Assembly (NCBI GenBank): GCA_038204185.1
Contig: JBBRDE010000218.1
Location: 1-9,762 of the forward strand
Length of the DNA: 9,762 nucleotides
Reading direction: 5' to 3'
Source of the DNA: Salmonirosea sp038204185
GTDB lineage: Bacteria; Bacteroidota; Bacteroidia; Cytophagales; Spirosomataceae
The notes beneath the pieces were generated by a model, which was not told the DNA's origin, ran no database searches, and saw only the letters and a program-made list of their open reading frames with translations. The stretch's first letter is position 1, and each line of letters begins with the position of its first letter. This document shows positions 6,443 through 9,762 of the stretch, in pieces. Position numbers and translations under genes: made by a program.

Positions 6443-7184
6443 GTGAATGAATGGTATAGTTCAGCAAAGGGAGCTCGCAAAGCCGCCGAAACTCAGAATT
6501 TTGCGCGGCATTCTGCAGATAGGGGTACTGGGTAGCCCGGTGCAGGTCGGTGCCCACGGCGCCCGCCCAGCCCTGCCGGATCAGTCCCTCAGCCATATTT
6601 TTTTCGGTAGGACCATACTGTCCCCCCAATGACAATAAATTGATCTGAAAGATGACCCCCATTTCCCGCATTTCTGCATACCGCTCGGGCTGTGAATGCC
6701 AGGTCCGATAGCGTTCAGGGTGGGCCAGCACGGGCTGCCAGCCTTTATCCAGCAACGCCCGCACAATAGATACAAAGTAGGGCTGTTCGGCGCGCATGGA
6801 AGTTTCAATCAGCACGTACCGGTCGAAGAGGGGGAGTAGCTCGTCTTCTTCGAGAAGTACCATCAAATAATCATCGGCGAAATACTCCGCCGCGTAGGTT
6901 AGCGACAGATCAGGCCAGCGCGCGATGATCATTTCGTTCAGGGGCGTCCAGGCCTCCTGGATAGTTTGCTTTGTATTAGGAAAAAAGTCGGAGCGGACGT
7001 GGGGCGTGGCAATGATATTGCGGTACCCGGCCTTATAATGAGCTTCCACAATAGCCATGCTTTCAGCCAGCGAGGGCGAGCCATCATCTATCCCAGGAAG
7101 TACGTGTAGATGCAGGTCGCTCCCTAAATCGGCCAAATAGGCAGAGGAATCGGATTGAGCTGCGTGGGAATGCGATACGGGCAT
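6423..7184 (-). CDS. YwqE/CpsB-like tyrosine-protein phosphatase (PHP family)
   Basis: Metal-dependent PHP-fold phosphatase of 253 residues that in relatives removes phosphate from the tyrosine tail of the cognate BY-kinase. The metal ligands are visible in order: S-D-L-H-L-H (His25, His27), the P-G-I-D-D-G-S loop (31-36), A-T-P-H (His62), A-A-E-Y (Glu100), L-A-H-P-E-R-Y (His155) and G-T-D-L-H (Asp213, His215). There is no signal peptide or membrane segment, so it is cytoplasmic. The start ATG shares one base with the upstream stop (TAATG), and its own 3' end overlaps the kinase gene by 20 bases, so kinase and phosphatase are probably made together. The first 20 residues are a Ser/His-rich extension with no recognised motif; later starts would cut into the metal site, so the first ATG is kept. 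Confidence 0.92.
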   Translation of the reverse strand: MPVSHSHAAQSDSSAYLADLGSDLHLHVLPGIDDGSPSLAESMAIVEAHYKAGYRNIIATPHVRSDFFPNTKQTIQEAWTPLNEMIIARWPDLSLTYAAEYFADDYLMVLLEEDELLPLFDRYVLIETSMRAEQPYFVSIVRALLDKGWQPVLAHPERYRTWHSQPERYAEMREMGVIFQINLLSLGGQYGPTEKNMAEGLIRQGWAGAVGTDLHRATQYPYLQNAAQNSEFRRLCELPLLNYTIHSHEERNG

Positions 7185-7933
7185 TAGCGAAGGAAATTCA
7201 GAATAATGAGTGTCAAATTGAGTGCCGTCAGGACGGGTTGGGCAAAAACGAGGGCACGCTGAAACTTGATTCCCCGGATTGAACCCTCCGAGGGGGGGAC
7301 GTAAACAATATCATTATCATAAATATTCTGATTCATGATCAGCGGGTTACCCAGATCCGCAAATTCGTACTCAATGACCTGTTGCTGAATACCCTCTCCC
7401 CGGATGATCTGAATCGTATTACTAGCTTCCCCGTATTTTATTCCGCCCGATTTTGCCAAAATCTCGCTTAGGGACAGGAAGTCTTTTTCCAAAGGGATTA
7501 CACCCTGCGCATTGACTGATCCCAGCACTTTTACCTGCAAGTTAGTGACTTGTACTTCAAATAACGGATTCAGAACCACATCCTTGTATAACACCGAAAG
7601 TGTATCGGCCAGCTCCTGGCGCGTAAGGCCTTTCACGACCAGCGATCCTGATTCGGGAACGATAATACTACCATCTGATCGCACGTAGACCGTGAACCCT
7701 CCACTAGCAGTACCCGTCGTTTGGCTGGGATCGGGGAATAGCTCCGAAGACCAGTTCAGGTTGCGGATTACCAGCTTATCGCCTTCCTTTATCTGATAGG
7801 CACCTTTGGTCACGGCGGAAGTAGTCGGTGCCAAGGTCTGGGTGGTAACCGTGGCGGGCAAATTTTGCCTGGCGCAGCCACCAAGCGTCAAGCCCAGTAA
7901 AAGTAAAGAAACAAACAGGCCCGGTATTTTCAT
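7184..7933 (-). CDS. Wza-like polysaccharide export lipoprotein (OPX family)
   Basis: Outer-membrane polysaccharide export protein of 249 residues. A type II signal peptide runs from residue 1 with the lipobox L-G-G-C and the lipidated Cys at 20, then a Thr/Ser-rich spacer to about residue 44. The Poly_export domain begins with Y-Q-I-K-E-G-D-K-L (about 46-54) and runs to about 130. It is followed by one SLBB-type domain with V-K-V-L-G-S-V and a late I-Y-D-N-D-I-V-Y-V-P-P stretch. The last 25 residues are hydrophobic (L-T-A-L-N-L-T-L-I-I-L-N-F-L), consistent with a membrane-spanning end. It is much shorter than E. coli Wza (about 380) but in the range of Bacteroidetes homologues. It is expected to pair with the Wzc-like kinase. 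The ATG overlaps the glf stop as ATGA; the stop shares a base with the phosphatase start. Confidence 0.92.
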   Translation of the reverse strand: MKIPGLFVSLLLLGLTLGGCARQNLPATVTTQTLAPTTSAVTKGAYQIKEGDKLVIRNLNWSSELFPDPSQTTGTASGGFTVYVRSDGSIIVPESGSLVVKGLTRQELADTLSVLYKDVVLNPLFEVQVTNLQVKVLGSVNAQGVIPLEKDFLSLSEILAKSGGIKYGEASNTIQIIRGEGIQQQVIEYEFADLGNPLIMNQNIYDNDIVYVPPSEGSIRGIKFQRALVFAQPVLTALNLTLIILNFLR

Positions 7934-9051
7934 TCAGCTTTGTTTTCTTCTCCAAAATGTACGCGTACCTTCTTCAACGCTGAACCGATCACCTGATGCA
8001 TATCGTAGTACCGGTATTCGGCCAGGCGTCCCCCGAAAATAACGTTTTTCTCCTGCTCGGCCAAAGCTTTGTATTGCCGAAGCGTGGCATCGTTTTTAGC
8101 ATCATTGATCGGATAATAGGGTTCGGATCCCAATGCCCACTCCTGTGGGTACTCACGGGTGGTAACGGTTTTGGGCTGCGTCCCAAACTCAAAATGTTTG
8201 TGTTCGATAATCCGGGTAAAGGGCGTTTCGGCGTCGGTATAGTTTACGACGGCATTTCCCTGAAAATTGTCGGTATCCAGCACGTCGTGTTCAAATTTCA
8301 GACTCCGGTATTCCAGCGCTCCAAACCGGAAGTCAAAAAACTCATCGATTTTTCCCGTGTACACTACCGTCTCAGCGCGCTTCGTCAGCTCTTCCCGCGC
8401 CTGCATAAAATCGACATTGAGTTGGACCTCGACCCCTGCCAACAACCCTTCCGTGAGCTTGTTGTAGCCCCCGATTGGAATACCCTGGTACCGGTCGTTA
8501 AAATAATTGTTATCAAAGGTGAACCGGACTGGAAGCCGCTTAATAATGAAGGCCGGTAGGTCGGTTGCCTTACGGCCCCATTGCTTTTCAGTATACTCCT
8601 TAATAAGTTTTTGGTACATATCTGTCCCTATCAGTGAAATAGCCTGTTCTTCCAGGTTGGTGGGTTCGGTGATGCCCGCTTCCAGAACCTGCTGGGCTAT
8701 CTTGGCTTTGGCTTCCTCAGGGGTGCGCACGCCCCATAGCTGGTAGAAAGTATTCATATTGAAAGGAAGGTTATAAAGCTCTCCCTTGTAATTAGCCACC
8801 GGCGAATTAGTGTAGCGGTTGAATTCTACGAACGAATTGACGTACTCCCAAATCTCCCTGTCATTGGTATGGAAAATATGGGCGCCATAGACATGGACAT
8901 TTATCCCCTCTACGGATTCGCAGTAGGTGTTCCCACCGGTATGAGCGCGACGGTCCACCACCAGGCAACGCTTTCCGCGCTTGGTAGCTTCGTGGGCGAA
9001 CACTGAACCCCATAAGCCCGCGCCCACTATTAGATAATCATATTCCTTCAT
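7930..9051 (-). CDS. glf: UDP-galactopyranose mutase
   Basis: Flavoenzyme of 373 residues that interconverts UDP-galactopyranose and UDP-galactofuranose in the cytoplasm, supplying Galf for surface glycans. The N-terminal FAD-binding motif is V-G-A-G-L-W-G-S (9-16), followed by G-G-N-T-Y (39-43) and Y-G-A-H-I-F-H-T-N (55-63). The E-K-Q-W-G at 155-159 and R-L-P-V-R-F at 172-177 carry active-site residues of bacterial UGM, and a late G-G-R-L-A-E-Y-R-Y-Y-D-M segment completes the FAD fold. Length matches bacterial UGM (about 365-390). It is the first gene of the operon, with a 220-base gap upstream that holds a candidate promoter. Its stop overlaps the start of the wza-like gene. I see no Shine-Dalgarno motif close to the ATG; the preceding bases are A/T-rich. 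Confidence 0.97.
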   Translation of the reverse strand: MKEYDYLIVGAGLWGSVFAHEATKRGKRCLVVDRRAHTGGNTYCESVEGINVHVYGAHIFHTNDREIWEYVNSFVEFNRYTNSPVANYKGELYNLPFNMNTFYQLWGVRTPEEAKAKIAQQVLEAGITEPTNLEEQAISLIGTDMYQKLIKEYTEKQWGRKATDLPAFIIKRLPVRFTFDNNYFNDRYQGIPIGGYNKLTEGLLAGVEVQLNVDFMQAREELTKRAETVVYTGKIDEFFDFRFGALEYRSLKFEHDVLDTDNFQGNAVVNYTDAETPFTRIIEHKHFEFGTQPKTVTTREYPQEWALGSEPYYPINDAKNDATLRQYKALAEQEKNVIFGGRLAEYRYYDMHQVIGSALKKVRVHFGEENKAE

Positions 9052-9195
9052 CGATAAAATAGTCTGGTAGCTTCCTTCGGACTGATAACTGAAAGGTAGC
9101 TATTTGCAATTAAAGGTGTGAATGAGTAAGTGAAATCAGTATTGGCTTATTCACCAAGTGTATCGATTACTTGTTGGGGTATTTCTAACCTGATG
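9052..9195 (-). other. Untranslated leader upstream of glf
   Basis: Non-coding stretch between the candidate promoter box and the glf ATG; I see no convincing small ORF in it. Two weak foldable segments can be drawn. One pairs 9118-9122 (GTGAA) and 9127-9130 (TAAG, after a 4-base bulge) with 9146-9154 around a 15-base loop. The other pairs ACGT-type self-complementary AGCT copies at 9069-9072 and 9098-9101, with an imperfect CCTTTC/GAAGG inner stem. The heptamer GGTAGCT (plus-strand reading) occurs twice, at 9066-9072 and 9095-9101. These may be chance or may be leader structures that influence transcription of the long operon. Confidence 0.3.
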
Positions 9196-9203
9196 CAAAA
9201 CTA
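9196..9203 (-). promoter_or_regulatory. Candidate Bacteroidetes -7 promoter box for the glf operon
   Basis: On the minus strand these bases read TAGTTTTG, an exact match to the Bacteroidetes -7 consensus TAnnTTTG. The box lies between the upstream terminator and glf, in the right orientation, about 145 bases before the glf ATG. I see no clean TTTG -33 element at the expected distance, because that region is occupied by the terminator's T-run and flank. The match is short and could be chance. Confidence 0.35.
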
Positions 9204-9216
9204 ATGAATTGGGATG

Positions 9217-9246
9217 AAAAAAGGCTCCCCCGAAGGAGAGCCTTTT
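9217..9246 (-). terminator. Rho-independent terminator of the OmpA-like gene
   Basis: Read on the minus strand, this is an A-run, then GGCTCTCC, loop TTCG, GGGGAGCC and six Ts. The arms (9242-9235 and 9230-9223) give an 8-bp stem with one U-G pair, closed as C(UUCG)G, a very stable tetraloop, followed by a U-tract. It begins about 26 bases after the OmpA-like stop codon, so it most likely ends that transcript and separates it from the polysaccharide operon. The opposite strand also has a short T-run after the hairpin (TTTTC), so weak bidirectional action is possible. Confidence 0.9.
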
Positions 9247-9271
9247 CAAGATTGATATATCGAGCGATTAC

Positions 9272-9762
9272 TTAGGGAAGCAAGCGAAGTTCAACCCGAC
9301 GGTTCTTCATTAGCCCTTCGCGGGTTGCTCCGTCAGCAATGGGTTTGAACGATCCGAAGTAGTCTATGATAATTTTGCTTTGATCTTTCAGACCAGCCTC
9401 GTTCAGCAGGTAGTTACGTACTGCGTCCACCCGGCGACGTGACAGTGCCATATTGTAGCGGTCTGAGGCGCGGCGGTCAGCGTGACCAGCCAATTGCAGG
9501 CGGCATCCCGAGCGATTCATAAGGGTAGCCACATTATTCAGCATTTCACGGTACTCAGGCTTAATCTCATTTTTATCCGTAACGAACATGACATTAGCAA
9601 AAATTTCGACGCAAAGAGCTCCGTTGGCCAGGGCATTTTTCACATAAGAGTCAAAGTCAATTACACGTCCGCTACCATCCACTACGCTACCGGCCGGTGA
9701 ATTGGGCTCCTTATCAAAGAAGTCAGAAACACCGTCACCATCCGTATCCAACAACAACTTGG
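9272..9762 (-). CDS. OmpA-family outer-membrane protein, C-terminal part
   Basis: The reading frame is open through the high-coordinate edge, so the N-terminus is missing; no true start is in the window. The visible 163 residues start with an Asp-rich thrombospondin-3-like calcium-binding linker (D-T-D-G-D-G-V-S-D, then D-K-E-P-N-S-P-A-G), common before the OmpA domain in Bacteroidetes. The OmpA C-terminal peptidoglycan-binding domain follows: F-V-T-D-K-N-E-I-K-P near its start, L-A-G-H-A-D-R-R-A-S in place of the usual G-H-T-D-x-x-G, then Y-N-x-x-L-S-R-R-R-V-D-A-V, which holds the conserved Asn and Arg, and N-R-R-V-E-L near the end. It would tether the outer membrane to peptidoglycan; the missing part probably holds a beta-barrel. 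It is ended by its own terminator and is probably unrelated in function to the polysaccharide operon. Confidence 0.93.
   Translation of the reverse strand, partial: KLLLDTDGDGVSDFFDKEPNSPAGSVVDGSGRVIDFDSYVKNALANGALCVEIFANVMFVTDKNEIKPEYREMLNNVATLMNRSGCRLQLAGHADRRASDRYNMALSRRRVDAVRNYLLNEAGLKDQSKIIIDYFGSFKPIADGATREGLMKNRRVELRLLP

Noticed and set aside
7996..8559. A 187-codon plus-strand open frame.
   Set aside because: It lies antisense inside glf, which has all UGM motifs; no recognisable protein features or independent start signal.
1..9762. Mobile elements, CRISPR arrays, tRNA or rRNA genes.
   Set aside because: I saw no transposase-like frame, regular repeat-spacer pattern, or conserved RNA sequence; the window is almost fully occupied by co-directional genes.

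Overview
The window is one long, tightly packed surface-polysaccharide operon read entirely on the minus strand (from high to low coordinates), preceded by the 3' end of an OmpA-family gene. Several things point to a Bacteroidetes bacterium of roughly 50% GC, most likely a member of the Cytophagales (Spirosoma/Dyadobacter-like): an OmpA protein with an Asp-rich calcium-binding linker, starts with little Shine-Dalgarno sequence, a TAnnTTTG-type promoter box, and a short lipoprotein Wza next to a tyrosine-rich Wzc kinase. The genus is inferred and cannot be fixed from this sequence alone.

Layout in transcription order. (1) 9762-9272: C-terminal part of an OmpA-like outer-membrane protein, closed by a hairpin terminator with a UUCG loop (9246-9217). 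(2) 9271-9052: the only real intergenic gap, holding that terminator, a candidate promoter and a leader able to fold. (3) 9051-7930: glf, UDP-galactopyranose mutase. (4) 7933-4001: an export and control block made of a Wza-like outer-membrane lipoprotein, a YwqE/CpsB-like PHP phosphatase and a Wzc-like tyrosine autokinase. (5) 3989-564: an acidic-sugar block made of a short NeuB-like synthase, a NeuA-like cytidylyltransferase, a Gfo/Idh/MocA oxidoreductase and a PtmA-like SDR. (6) 570-94: a KdsC-family HAD phosphatase. (7) 97-1: the N-terminus of an ABC-2 polysaccharide-export permease, cut by the window edge. Most junctions are stop/start overlaps (ATGA, TTGA, TAATG) or gaps under 25 bases, so the genes from glf onward are probably one transcript with translational coupling.

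Reading as a system: synthase, phosphatase and cytidylyltransferase form the standard three-step route to a CMP-activated nonulosonic acid through a 9-phosphate intermediate. The phosphatase carries Glu56, Arg64 and Lys67, the residues described for the Bacteroides KDN-9-phosphate phosphatase BT1713 rather than for KDO-8-phosphate phosphatase. The likely product is therefore CMP-KDN or a relative, possibly altered through the linked oxidoreductase pair. Glf would supply galactofuranose to the same glycan. The Wza/Wzc/phosphatase block would control export, and the ABC permease suggests that the glycan or part of it crosses the inner membrane through an ABC transporter. The most unusual points are the synthase with no room for a C-terminal SAF domain, the embedded oxidoreductase pair, and the mixed export machinery.
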